From Methylobacterium sp. WSM2598 (GTDB lineage: Bacteria > Pseudomonadota > Alphaproteobacteria > Rhizobiales > Beijerinckiaceae): a stretch of 64,000 nucleotides of DNA. The translations under genes and the position numbers were made by a program. The stretch lies in contig NZ_KB900609.1 of the NCBI RefSeq assembly GCF_000379105.1, forward strand, positions 4,555,031 through 4,619,030, given 5' to 3'. The notes beneath the pieces were generated by a model, which searched no databases, was not told where the DNA came from, and was given only the letters and a program-made list of their open reading frames with translations. Positions 57,070-64,000 of this stretch are shown one piece after another (positions within the stretch are counted from its first letter, which is position 1; every line of letters begins with the position of its first letter).

Positions 57070-57132
57070 GGCGTTTCTCCCGTTCCGTCATGTCGCTTGG
57101 CTAGAAGTTGGATTTGAAGGTGAGGGTGGGAT

Positions 57133-57154
57133 CCCTCTCCCGGGCGGGAGAGGG
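57133..57154. repeat. Palindromic REP-like hairpin between aceE and aceF
   Basis: CCCTCTCCC and GGGAGAGGG pair perfectly over 9 bp with a 4-base loop, in the 269-base gap between aceE and aceF. Similar CTCTCCCG/CGGGAGAG palindromes are frequent in GC-rich alphaproteobacterial gaps. It may tune E1 to E2/E3 expression. Confidence 0.6.
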
Positions 57155-57338
57155 GCAGGGCATCGTCGATCCCGCGCGAGGAACCAGCCGGTCGGCACCA
57201 ACCCGAGAGTTCGGCAGGAACCCGGAACCGCCCCGCTGCCGGGATGGCGCCAAGCGCCACATCCTGACCGGCACGGGGCGCTCCACCCCGGAGCCTCGCC
57301 CCGCCCCCTCCCACACCGGAGAGGCTTCCCGCCGGGTC

Positions 57339-59999
57339 CTAGACCGTCCAGGGCGCGGGCTTGCCGGGGTCGATGCCGTACTTGGCGATGGCCTCCACCA
57401 CCTTCGCGGTCGGGACCCGTTTGTCCTCCGCGAGGCTCTTGAGCGCCGCCACGGCGACCCAGCGCCGGTCGACCTCGAAGAAGTCGCGCAGGCGTACCCG
57501 GTAGTCCGAGCGCCCGAACCCGTCCGTGCCGAGCACCTTGTAGCGGGCGGGCACGAAGGGGCGGATCTGGTCGGCGAACAGCCGCATGTAGTCGCTCGCC
57601 GCGATCACCGGGCCGGAGCGGCCCGACAGGCAGGTCTCGACGTAGGATTTGCGCGGGGTCTCGTCCGGGTGGAGCATGTTCCAGCGCTCCACCGCCATGG
57701 CGTCGCGCGCCAGCTCCGTGAAGCTCGGGCAGGACCAGATGTCGGCCACGATGCCGAAATCCTTCTCCAGGAGTTCGGCCCCGGCGATGACCTCGCGCAG
57801 GATCGTGCCCGAACCCAGGAGCTGCACCCGCGGGCCCTTCCCCTTGCCCTCGCGGAACAGGTACATCCCCTTGATGATGCCCTCCTGCGCTCCGTCCGGC
57901 ATGCCCGGATGGGCGTAGTTCTCGTTCATCACGGTGATGTAGTAGAAGACGTCCTCCTGCTCGCCGTACATCCGGCGCAGACCGTCCTGCACGATCACCG
58001 CCACCTCGTACGAGAAGGTCGGGTCGTAGGAGACGCAGTTCGGGATCGTGGCCGAGAACAGGTGGCTGTGGCCGTCCTCGTGCTGCAGCCCCTCGCCGTT
58101 GAGCGTGGTGCGCCCGGCCGTGCCGCCGATCAGGAAGCCGCGCGCCCGCAGATCCCCCGCCGCCCAGGCCAGGTCGCCGACCCGCTGGAAGCCGAACATC
58201 GAGTAGTAGATGTAGAATGGGATCGTCGGCGCGTTCGAGTGCGAGTAGGAGGTCGCCGCCGCGATCCAGGACGACATCGCCCCGGCCTCGTTGATGCCCT
58301 CCTGCAGCATCTGCCCGTTCTTGTCCTCCTTGTAGTACATCAGCTGGTTGGCATCCTCGGGCCGGTAGAGCTGGCCGACCTGGCTGAAGATGCCGAACTG
58401 GCGGAACATGCCCTCCATGCCGAAGGTGCGGCTCTCGTCGGGCACGATCGGCACGATGCGCTTGCCGATCTCCTTGTCGCGCAGGAGCGTGTTGAGCACC
58501 CGCACGAAGGCCATGGTGGTGGAGATCTCCCGGCCCGCCGTCTCCTTGAGCTGGGCCGAGAAGGCCGAGAGCGGAGGCACCTCCAGGCTCTGCGACTTCT
58601 GCCGCCGCGCCGGCAGCGGCCCGCCGAGGGCTTGGCGCCGCGCCATCAGGTAGCGGTGCTCGGGGCTCCCGTCGGGGAAGCGGATGAACGGGATCTCGGT
58701 GAGCTTGTCGTCGGTGAGGTCGATCTGGAAGCGATCGCGGAACTGCCGGAGGACCGCCTCGCCCATCTTCTTCTGCTGGTGGGTGATGTTCTGGCCCTCG
58801 CCGGCCTCGCCCATGCCGTAGCCCTTGACGGTCTTGGCGAGGATGACGGTGGGCTGGCCCTTGTGGTTCACCGCGGCGTGGTAGGCCGCGTAGACCTTGC
58901 TCGGGTCGTGGCCGCCGCGGGTCAGCCGCCAGATGTCGTCGTCGCTCCAGTCGGCGACCAGCGCCTTGGTCTCCGGATAGCGGCCGAAGAAGTGCTCGCG
59001 GATGTAGGCGCCGTTCTTCGACTTGAAGTCCTGGTACTCGCCGTCGACGCACTCGGCCATCACGCGGGCCAGCATGCCCGATGTGTCGCGGGCGAGCAGC
59101 GCGTCCCACCCTGAGCCCCACAGCACCTTGATGACGTTCCAGCCCGCGCCGCGGAAGTTGGCCTCGAGTTCCTGGACGATCTTGCCGTTGCCGCGCACCG
59201 GCCCGTCGAGGCGCTGCAGGTTGCAGTTAATCACGAAGACGAGGTTGTCGAGCTTCTCGCGGGCGGCAAGCGAGATCGCGCCGAGCGACTCGGGCTCGTC
59301 CATCTCGCCGTCGCCCATGAAGGCCCAGACCTTGCGACGGTCGGTGTCGGCGAGGCCGCGATGGTGCAGGTAGCGGAGATACCGCGCCTGGTAGATCGCC
59401 ATCAGCGGCCCGAGGCCCATCGAGACGGTCGGGAATTGCCAGAAATCCGGCATCAGCCAGGGATGCGGATAGGAGGACAGGCCCTTGCCGGAGACCTCCT
59501 GGCGGAAGGAGAGCAACTGCTCCTCCGTGATCCGGCCCTCCAGGAAGGCGCGGGCGTAGATGCCCGGCGAGCAATGACCCTGGACGTAGATCAGGTCGCC
59601 GCCGTGGCCGTCGCTCGCCCCGCGCCAGAAATGCATGAAGCCGGTGTCGTAGAGCGTCGCGGCGGACTGGAAGCTCGCGATGTGGCCGCCCAGCTCCGAG
59701 GAATCCTTGTTGTTGCGCAGGATGATCGCGATGGCGTTCCAGCGGATCGCCGAGCGGATGCGGTGCTCGATGGCGCGGTCGCCCGGGTGCTTGGCCTGCG
59801 CCTCGAGGGGAATCGTGTTCAGGTAGGCGGTGTTGGCGGAGTAGGGGACGGGAGCGCCCTTCTTGCGGGCCTCCTCGATCACCTGCTCGATCAGGAAGTG
59901 CGCCCGGTCAGGACCCTCGACCTCCAGGACGCCGTCCAGGGAGTCGAGCCATTCGCGGGTTTCGATCGGATCGGGATCGCGTGTGGAATCCAACGTCAC
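57339..59999 (-). CDS. aceE: Pyruvate dehydrogenase E1, homodimeric AceE type
   Basis: Thiamine-diphosphate enzyme decarboxylating pyruvate for acetyl-CoA formation. The 886-residue length and motifs are those of the single-chain AceE: FMGDGEMDEPESLGAISLAA (thiamine-binding GDG motif near 230), GAMSSWIAAATSYSHSN, and GWDALLARDTSGML. Alphaproteobacteria normally use a heterodimeric PdhA/PdhB, so this gene with aceF and lipoyl-lpd looks acquired. It opens the long minus-strand cluster. A -24/-12 promoter lies at 60054-60069, giving a predicted leader of about 45 bases. Confidence 0.96.
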   Translation of the reverse strand: MTLDSTRDPDPIETREWLDSLDGVLEVEGPDRAHFLIEQVIEEARKKGAPVPYSANTAYLNTIPLEAQAKHPGDRAIEHRIRSAIRWNAIAIILRNNKDSSELGGHIASFQSAATLYDTGFMHFWRGASDGHGGDLIYVQGHCSPGIYARAFLEGRITEEQLLSFRQEVSGKGLSSYPHPWLMPDFWQFPTVSMGLGPLMAIYQARYLRYLHHRGLADTDRRKVWAFMGDGEMDEPESLGAISLAAREKLDNLVFVINCNLQRLDGPVRGNGKIVQELEANFRGAGWNVIKVLWGSGWDALLARDTSGMLARVMAECVDGEYQDFKSKNGAYIREHFFGRYPETKALVADWSDDDIWRLTRGGHDPSKVYAAYHAAVNHKGQPTVILAKTVKGYGMGEAGEGQNITHQQKKMGEAVLRQFRDRFQIDLTDDKLTEIPFIRFPDGSPEHRYLMARRQALGGPLPARRQKSQSLEVPPLSAFSAQLKETAGREISTTMAFVRVLNTLLRDKEIGKRIVPIVPDESRTFGMEGMFRQFGIFSQVGQLYRPEDANQLMYYKEDKNGQMLQEGINEAGAMSSWIAAATSYSHSNAPTIPFYIYYSMFGFQRVGDLAWAAGDLRARGFLIGGTAGRTTLNGEGLQHEDGHSHLFSATIPNCVSYDPTFSYEVAVIVQDGLRRMYGEQEDVFYYITVMNENYAHPGMPDGAQEGIIKGMYLFREGKGKGPRVQLLGSGTILREVIAGAELLEKDFGIVADIWSCPSFTELARDAMAVERWNMLHPDETPRKSYVETCLSGRSGPVIAASDYMRLFADQIRPFVPARYKVLGTDGFGRSDYRVRLRDFFEVDRRWVAVAALKSLAEDKRVPTAKVVEAIAKYGIDPGKPAPWTV

Positions 60000-60053
60000 C
60001 TCCCTGGCGCTGCCCCGGTAAGGCGTGAGGCGCGCTTATTGTGTGGCTATTTC

Positions 60054-60069
60054 AGCAGGTGCCGTGCCA
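60054..60069 (-). promoter_or_regulatory. Sigma-54 (-24/-12) promoter of aceE
   Basis: On the minus strand TGGCACGGCACCTGCT matches the consensus TGGCAC-N5-TTGCW at every fixed base but one, with exact GG-N10-GC spacing. The GC of the -12 element lies about 56 bases before the aceE ATG. RpoN promoters need an enhancer-binding activator; DctD is encoded in the same cluster. Confidence 0.75.
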
Positions 60070-60150
60070 AGTAGGCTCGCGTAGAAATAAGATTGCGCGC
60101 TGAGACACTTAAACGGGTGTGGATCTGTGCGCCGGCAGGAGCTGAGTGCG

Positions 60151-60177
60151 AAAATCCAGAATTTGGCTCCGGATTTT
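60151..60177. promoter_or_regulatory. Candidate upstream activator site for the aceE promoter
   Basis: Inverted repeat AAAATCC-N13-GGATTTT, AT-rich in a GC-rich setting, 82-123 bases upstream of the -24/-12 promoter, the usual distance for sigma-54 activators. Binding by DctD is inferred. Confidence 0.45.
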
Positions 60178-60495
60178 GGCTGGACTTTCAGACAGTGCGG
60201 GACAGCTCTGCCGGCCTGGGTGGCATATTGGCCTGATGGTGTGGACGGCCACGGCTACGGCGTCGCTATGCCAGGATGAGGCCATTCGTTCTCACCCTCG
60301 GAAGCTGTCGTCCTGCACGGTCCGCAGCGCCTGGCCGACGCCGGCCGCATCCGCGCGTCCGTCCATGCCGGAGTTGAGCGCGTGCATCCCGCGCCCCATG
60401 GCCGTCAACTCGCCCTGCGCGTCGGCACGGACCAGCGTGGGCGGCGTCTTCCATCGGGCGGACGCATGCGGGCACGGCGTCAGGGGCCTGAACGA
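60178..60495. other. Intergenic region
   Basis: About 320 bases between the aceE upstream site and a terminator. Frames in it are shadows. Nothing else seen. Confidence 0.4.
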
Positions 60496-60532
60496 GAGAG
60501 CCCCGGCCGTCCTCAGAGGCGCCGGGGCTCTC
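60496..60532 (-). terminator. Strong terminator hairpin
   Basis: GAGAGCCCCGGC and GCCGGGGCTCTC form a perfect 12-bp stem with a 13-base loop, 15 bases beyond the stop of the minus-strand gene at 60547. It insulates the aceE promoter from that gene. Confidence 0.75.
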
Positions 60533-60546
60533 CTCTGCCCACGGGT

Positions 60547-60948
60547 CTATAGGAACCGCTTGTCGCTCGCGTCACGCAGCTCGAAGCCGGACGCCAGTTG
60601 CCGGAACTCCTCGTCGGTGAGGAAGCGAACGACCGTGGAGCCTTGTACGACGGCGACGATCCAGCGGGAGGAGCGGGCTTTTGGGTTGAGCGTCACCTCG
60701 ACCGCATCGCCTTCCACATGCTCGATCTCGCCCGCATAGGGCAACGACCACGAGCGGGCACCCGAAGGATCGTTCAGGAAGGCGTAGACGATCCTGCGTT
60801 CGGTCACTCGGGCCTCGCCAGAAGGATCGCTGTCCAGACAGCAAAGCCTGTGCCCCTCGACAGCATCTGCGAGCGCCATCACTTCTCGCGCGCAGGCGTT
60901 CGCCAGGACGGCCGCGGCGACGTGGTAGGCCGAGACGGCCGTCGTCAC
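60547..60948 (-). CDS. Hypothetical protein, possibly 5'-damaged
   Basis: A 133-residue frame from GTG 60948, ending DEEFRQLASGFELRDASDKRFL. The middle (WSLPYAGEIEHVEGDAVEVTLNPKARSSRW) looks like an ordered beta-rich domain. The same frame remains open upstream to 61106 (QQAAGQVLETLPRSVPLSLL, then SRALTLPDTRTIGERFRAGE) with coding-like content but no ATG or GTG, while the adjacent frame carries LTAPIVKRWLIDLPPSLVAA. A frameshift or lost start is possible, so the true N-terminus may be longer. No family recognised. A strong terminator follows. Confidence 0.5.
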   Translation of the reverse strand: MTTAVSAYHVAAAVLANACAREVMALADAVEGHRLCCLDSDPSGEARVTERRIVYAFLNDPSGARSWSLPYAGEIEHVEGDAVEVTLNPKARSSRWIVAVVQGSTVVRFLTDEEFRQLASGFELRDASDKRFL

Positions 60949-61106
60949 CTGCTCGGCTGTGACCTCGCCGGCCCGGAAGCGCTCGCCGATGGTGCGGGTG
61001 TCGGGCAGCGTGAGCGCCCTGGACAGCAGGCTGAGGGGAACGGACCTCGGAAGCGTCTCCAGGACCTGGCCCGCCGCCTGCTGCCGTACGGGGTGAGTGC
61101 GGAGCA

Positions 61107-61553
61107 GTCACTCGCAGATTAGGACAGTAGAGGCAGGCCGCTACGAGGCTCGGCGGGAGGTCGATCAACCAGCGCTTGACTATGGGCGCCGTCAAGGCCG
61201 GCGTGAGACCTTCCAAGGACTTCCGGTAGGGGCGTTCCAGGTTCCATACAGGCGCTTACGCGCCCGGCTCGCCCTCGCGCGAAGGCCGATCACGACCTCG
61301 ACGGCGCTGAAGTAGCCCTGGTGGATGTACTGCCTGGCTGGGCGTGCTTGGGTGGCGCCCTCATCGATCACCCCACTCACTGGCCCGCCTGCGACCTGCC
61401 CGCCGTGGCGGGCTTCTCTGGTCACGCGCCGCGCTCCTGGGGCAAAGCGGTGGTAGGTGTACGGCAATGGCGATGAGCGAGAGCGGGGAAGCCTGAGGTC
61501 AGCCCCGAGATATAGGGCCTACCGGCCGCCCCTGGGAGTTCTTCAGCAGCCTG
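61107..61553. other. Intergenic region with possible decayed coding sequence
   Basis: About 450 bases. The minus-strand frame near 61100-61216 (LTAPIVKRWLIDLPPSLVAA) may be the displaced 5' part of the hypothetical gene at 60547. The rest shows no supported gene. Confidence 0.35.
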
Positions 61554-62024
61554 CTAGGGCTCAGTCACCTTGGCGTCCGCGGCGGCTCGCTTCTCGGCCA
61601 CCGCTTTACGGCGCCGCTCTCCAAGGCCAATGCTCTTGGCGAGTTCGGAGCGCTGGGCCGCATAGTTGGGGGCCACCATCGGGTAATCCGCCGGGAGGCC
61701 GAACTTGGTGCAATACTCCGCGGGCGAGATGCCGTGCTTCGTGAGGTGCCGCTTCAGGGCCTTGTAGGGCTTGCCGTCGATGAATGAGGTAAGGTGGTCC
61801 GGAGTGATTGACTTACGGATCTCGGCTGGGCTGACACGGTGGTCCTGAGCTGGGGACTCCGCAGGCTTGCCCAGACTGTCGAGCGCCGCATGCACTGAGG
61901 CGATCAGGGCTGGCAGGTCGCCCGGCCGAACAGGATTGTTGGATAAGTAGGCCGAGACAATGTCCGTGACAATGTCGATGCTGATCGCGTTCGCGGCCTG
62001 AACGCCGCCTTGATCCTCAGCCAT
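61554..62024 (-). CDS. mucR: MucR/Ros-family zinc-finger transcriptional regulator
   Basis: A 156-residue DNA-binding protein of the MucR/RosR group, which controls exopolysaccharide, motility and symbiosis genes in Rhizobiales. The conserved core is visible: VSAYLSNNPVRPGDLPALIA, ITPDHLTSFIDGKPYKALKR, HLTKHGISPAEYCTKFGLPA, DYPMVAPNYAAQRSELAKSI. The zinc-finger Cys residues of Ros are replaced (the region reads ITPDHLTSFIDG), as is common in MucR homologues with substituted fingers. AGGGAGG precedes the ATG. It sits between the hypothetical gene and phaZ. Its targets in this window are unknown. Confidence 0.92.
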   Translation of the reverse strand: MAEDQGGVQAANAISIDIVTDIVSAYLSNNPVRPGDLPALIASVHAALDSLGKPAESPAQDHRVSPAEIRKSITPDHLTSFIDGKPYKALKRHLTKHGISPAEYCTKFGLPADYPMVAPNYAAQRSELAKSIGLGERRRKAVAEKRAAADAKVTEP

Positions 62025-62316
62025 TGCGGGCCTCCCTTATACAGTTTTGTCAGACAGCACATTTCATCTTCTCTCTGCTTTTCAGTCAAATCTAAGCTAG
62101 GTTCTGTGCGCCGCAAGGAGAATTGATGTGTGCACGGGGAAGTCGCCACCGACGAACGGACACAAGTTGTATTTGTAGTTGCTTCCATGTTCATTGAGAG
62201 TTCATTAAGCCGTAAATGACTCATCGCGAGCGACTGAAACGGATTGCTGTCGTCGCCAAGGCGAGAACTGGGCGGATATGCCGTGCCTCCGCTTGCGCGA
62301 ATTCGCGTCCGCGCCC
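62025..62316. promoter_or_regulatory. AT-rich upstream region of mucR
   Basis: A 292-base gap with stretches of T and A unusual for this window (for example 62040-62095 and 62160-62215). MucR family members bind AT-rich DNA near their own promoters, so autoregulation here is plausible. The word CAAGTTGTATTT at 62163-62174 also occurs upstream of the XRE gene. Confidence 0.35.
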
Positions 62317-63597
62317 TTAGGTCAAGACCGCCCGCGACGCGCTTGCAGGCGACGGGATGTCCTGTGCACCCGCGGCGGACCGAGGGACAAAGCGCGGCTG
62401 CCTCCGGGCCGGCTCACCGGCATTCCGCTGCATGAACGCCTTGATCCTGGGCGCAATCTCTCCGCGGAAGCGCGAGCCGTTGAATACGCCGTAATGACCA
62501 GCACCGGCCTGGAGATGGTACGCCTTCTTGTCCGCCGGAAGGTTCGTGGTGAGATCGAGTGCAGCGCGGGTCTGCCCCGCCCCCGTGATATCGTCCTTCT
62601 CGCCCTCGACCGCCATCAGGGCGCAGCGGTGGATCGCGGTGAGGTCAACCACCTCGCCTCGATGCCGCATCGCTCCGCGCGGCAGCGCGTGCTCGATGAA
62701 CACGGTCTCGACCGTCTCAAGGTAGAACTCGGCGGCGAGGTCCATCACGGCAAGGTACTCGTCATAGAACTCCCGGTGCTTGGCGGCGGAGTCTCCGTCG
62801 CCCTCGACGAGGTGGTTGAACATGTCCCAATGCGCCGTCAGGTGCCGGTCGAGGTTCATGCTCATGAAGCCGGTCAACTGGTAGAAGCCGGGGTAGACCA
62901 GCCGTCCCCGGCCGGGCGCATTCCAGGGCACCTCGTGGATGCAGTGCCGCTTGAACCACGCCAGACCCCGCTCCTGAGCGAGCGTGTTGACGGCGGTCGG
63001 CGCAGACCGCGTGTCGATCGGCCCACCCAGCAGGGCGGCCGAGCGCGGCACCAGCGGGTGGTCCTCTGCTTCCATGCGGGCGATGGCCGCCAGCGCCGGC
63101 ACGGAGGGCTGACACACGGCCACGACGTGCAGGTCTGGCCCCAGCACCTCGAACATGGCCTTGCAGTAGTCGATGTACTCGTCGAGGCCAAAGCGCCCAG
63201 CCTCAAGCGGCACCTGCTTGGCGTCGGTCCAGTCGGTAATGTACACCTGATGCGTGTCGAGGAAGGCCGCCGCAGTCCCACGCAGCAAGGTCGCGTAGTG
63301 GCCCGACATGGGTGCGGCGAGCAGCAGCTTGGGCCTATCGGACGGCTCACCGCACGCGATCACGCGGCAGAACGGACGCTCCCAGACGATCCGCTCTGAG
63401 GCGTGCAAGTTGAAGGCGGGCTTGCAGTAGGCGCGGGTCGCTCGCTCGAACATTTCGCAAGACGCGGCGAGAGCGCGGCTGGCCGAAGTACGCGAAAGTG
63501 GGTTGAAGGGGGTCTCGCAGGCGAGCTTCATGGCTCCAGCCGCGACGCGCACGGGCGCGAGCATCGGGCCGCAGGACTCACGCAACAGGTACATCAT
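62317..63597 (-). CDS. phaZ: Intracellular poly(3-hydroxybutyrate) depolymerase
   Basis: Mobilises stored PHB granules. The 426-residue product has the alpha/beta-hydrolase layout of intracellular depolymerases with a Cys nucleophile: VVAVCQPSVPALAAIARME near residue 163, where Cys replaces the Ser of lipase boxes, as in the Ralstonia PhaZa1 type. The segment AGAGHYGVFNGSRFR near the C-terminus carries the catalytic His. AGGAGG lies 6 bases before ATG 63597. The C-terminal 25 residues are poorly conserved and basic. It lies near phasins and phaAB, giving the window both the synthesis and breakdown sides of PHB. Confidence 0.94.
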   Translation of the reverse strand: MMYLLRESCGPMLAPVRVAAGAMKLACETPFNPLSRTSASRALAASCEMFERATRAYCKPAFNLHASERIVWERPFCRVIACGEPSDRPKLLLAAPMSGHYATLLRGTAAAFLDTHQVYITDWTDAKQVPLEAGRFGLDEYIDYCKAMFEVLGPDLHVVAVCQPSVPALAAIARMEAEDHPLVPRSAALLGGPIDTRSAPTAVNTLAQERGLAWFKRHCIHEVPWNAPGRGRLVYPGFYQLTGFMSMNLDRHLTAHWDMFNHLVEGDGDSAAKHREFYDEYLAVMDLAAEFYLETVETVFIEHALPRGAMRHRGEVVDLTAIHRCALMAVEGEKDDITGAGQTRAALDLTTNLPADKKAYHLQAGAGHYGVFNGSRFRGEIAPRIKAFMQRNAGEPARRQPRFVPRSAAGAQDIPSPASASRAVLT

Positions 63598-63653
63598 ACG
63601 CAACCTCCTGGGCCGACGCAGCATAGGGCCAGCTTCGTCGCATCCTCCTCGTG

Positions 63654-64000
63654 TCAGGCGTCGGTCCCGTCCGCATCCAGGCTCGGGATGGGGCGCGGGC
63701 GGCCACCGTCATCGATGGCCACGAAGGCGAAAGTCGCCTCCGTTACCTTCTCGCGCACTTCCGTGCAGAAGCGGCGTGCCCACGCCTCCACCTCGATCTT
63801 CATCGAGGTGCGCCCGACGCTCGTCACCTTTGTGTAGACGCAGAGCACATCGCCCACCCGCACCGGACGGTGGAAGGCCATTTCGTTGAGGGCCACGGTC
63901 ACGACGCGTCCCCGTGCTCGCTCGCGGCCCGCAATGCCGCCGGCCTGGTCCATCTGCGAGAGCACCCAACCACCGAAGATGTCGCCGTTGGCGTTGGTGT
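63654..64000 (-). CDS. Hotdog-fold acyl-CoA thioesterase, YciA-like (5' end outside window)
   Basis: The frame is open to the window edge, so the N-terminus is missing. Visible are TNANGDIFGGWVLSQMDQAG, which matches the active-site motif NxxGxxFGG of YciA-type thioesterases, then VTVALNEMAFHRPVRVGDVL and YTKVTSVGRTSMKIEVEAWA. These enzymes hydrolyse short and medium acyl-CoAs in the cytosol. It is on the same strand as phaZ, 56 bases away, and may be co-transcribed. Confidence 0.92.
   Translation of the reverse strand, partial: TNANGDIFGGWVLSQMDQAGGIAGRERARGRVVTVALNEMAFHRPVRVGDVLCVYTKVTSVGRTSMKIEVEAWARRFCTEVREKVTEATFAFVAIDDGGRPRPIPSLDADGTDA

Noticed and set aside
61192..61467. A 91-codon minus-strand frame
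   Set aside because: No recognisable domain and weak start context; not supported as a gene.

Overview
The window reads as a piece of a GC-rich alphaproteobacterial genome, most likely Methylobacteriaceae. Pointers are the strong third-position GC, an EcfG-like sigma factor, a MucR regulator, two phasin-type proteins and a Cys-nucleophile PHB depolymerase. The genus is inferred from gene content and style, not from a marker gene. I see no rRNA, tRNA or CRISPR array.

Region 1-26 kb is very GC-rich and looks like ordinary chromosome with surface and secretion functions: a tonB-exbD-exbB energy-transducing set; a minus-strand run of a Hint-domain protein, a methyltransferase and a SEC-C/TPR/sulfotransferase protein; a large tandem glycosyltransferase; two small exported proteins; an EcfG-like sigma factor overlapping a small unknown gene; a type I secretion ABC/HlyD pair followed by a 963-residue low-complexity protein; a small XRE regulator; a SNF2-type helicase; a nucleoside phosphorylase; an exported carboxymuconolactone-decarboxylase-like protein and a chemoreceptor.

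Region 26-36 kb is patchier, with lower GC, more intergenic space and mobile-element debris: a dodecin, an ISL3 transposase tail split by a palindromic mini-element, an IS3 orfA remnant, a secreted beta-helix protein, a DUF302 protein, a LysR/quinone-oxidoreductase divergent pair, a phasin, a phasin-like acidic protein and several very small genes.

Region 36-60 kb is the most striking part. Fifteen genes lie on the minus strand without interruption, in transcription order: aceE, aceF, lpd (pyruvate dehydrogenase), NAD-malic enzyme, MaeB-type malic enzyme, dctA, type II NADH dehydrogenase, phaA, phaB, dctB, dctD, cydA, cydB (cyanide-insensitive bd type), lipA and a TAXI-type binding protein. 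Together they describe a route from C4-dicarboxylate uptake through pyruvate and acetyl-CoA to 3-hydroxybutyryl-CoA, with a non-pumping NADH dehydrogenase and a bd oxidase to dispose of reducing power, and lipoyl synthase to charge the dehydrogenase. A -24/-12 (sigma-54) promoter with exact GG-N10-GC spacing lies just upstream of aceE, and the cluster encodes the sigma-54 activator DctD. The sensor gene dctB has an in-frame amber codon between its phosphoacceptor-His domain and its ATPase domain.

Region 60-64 kb holds a hypothetical gene, a MucR/Ros regulator, an intracellular PHB depolymerase and, cut by the window edge, a hotdog acyl-CoA thioesterase. With the phasins and phaAB, this places PHB storage and C4-dicarboxylate metabolism in one neighbourhood.
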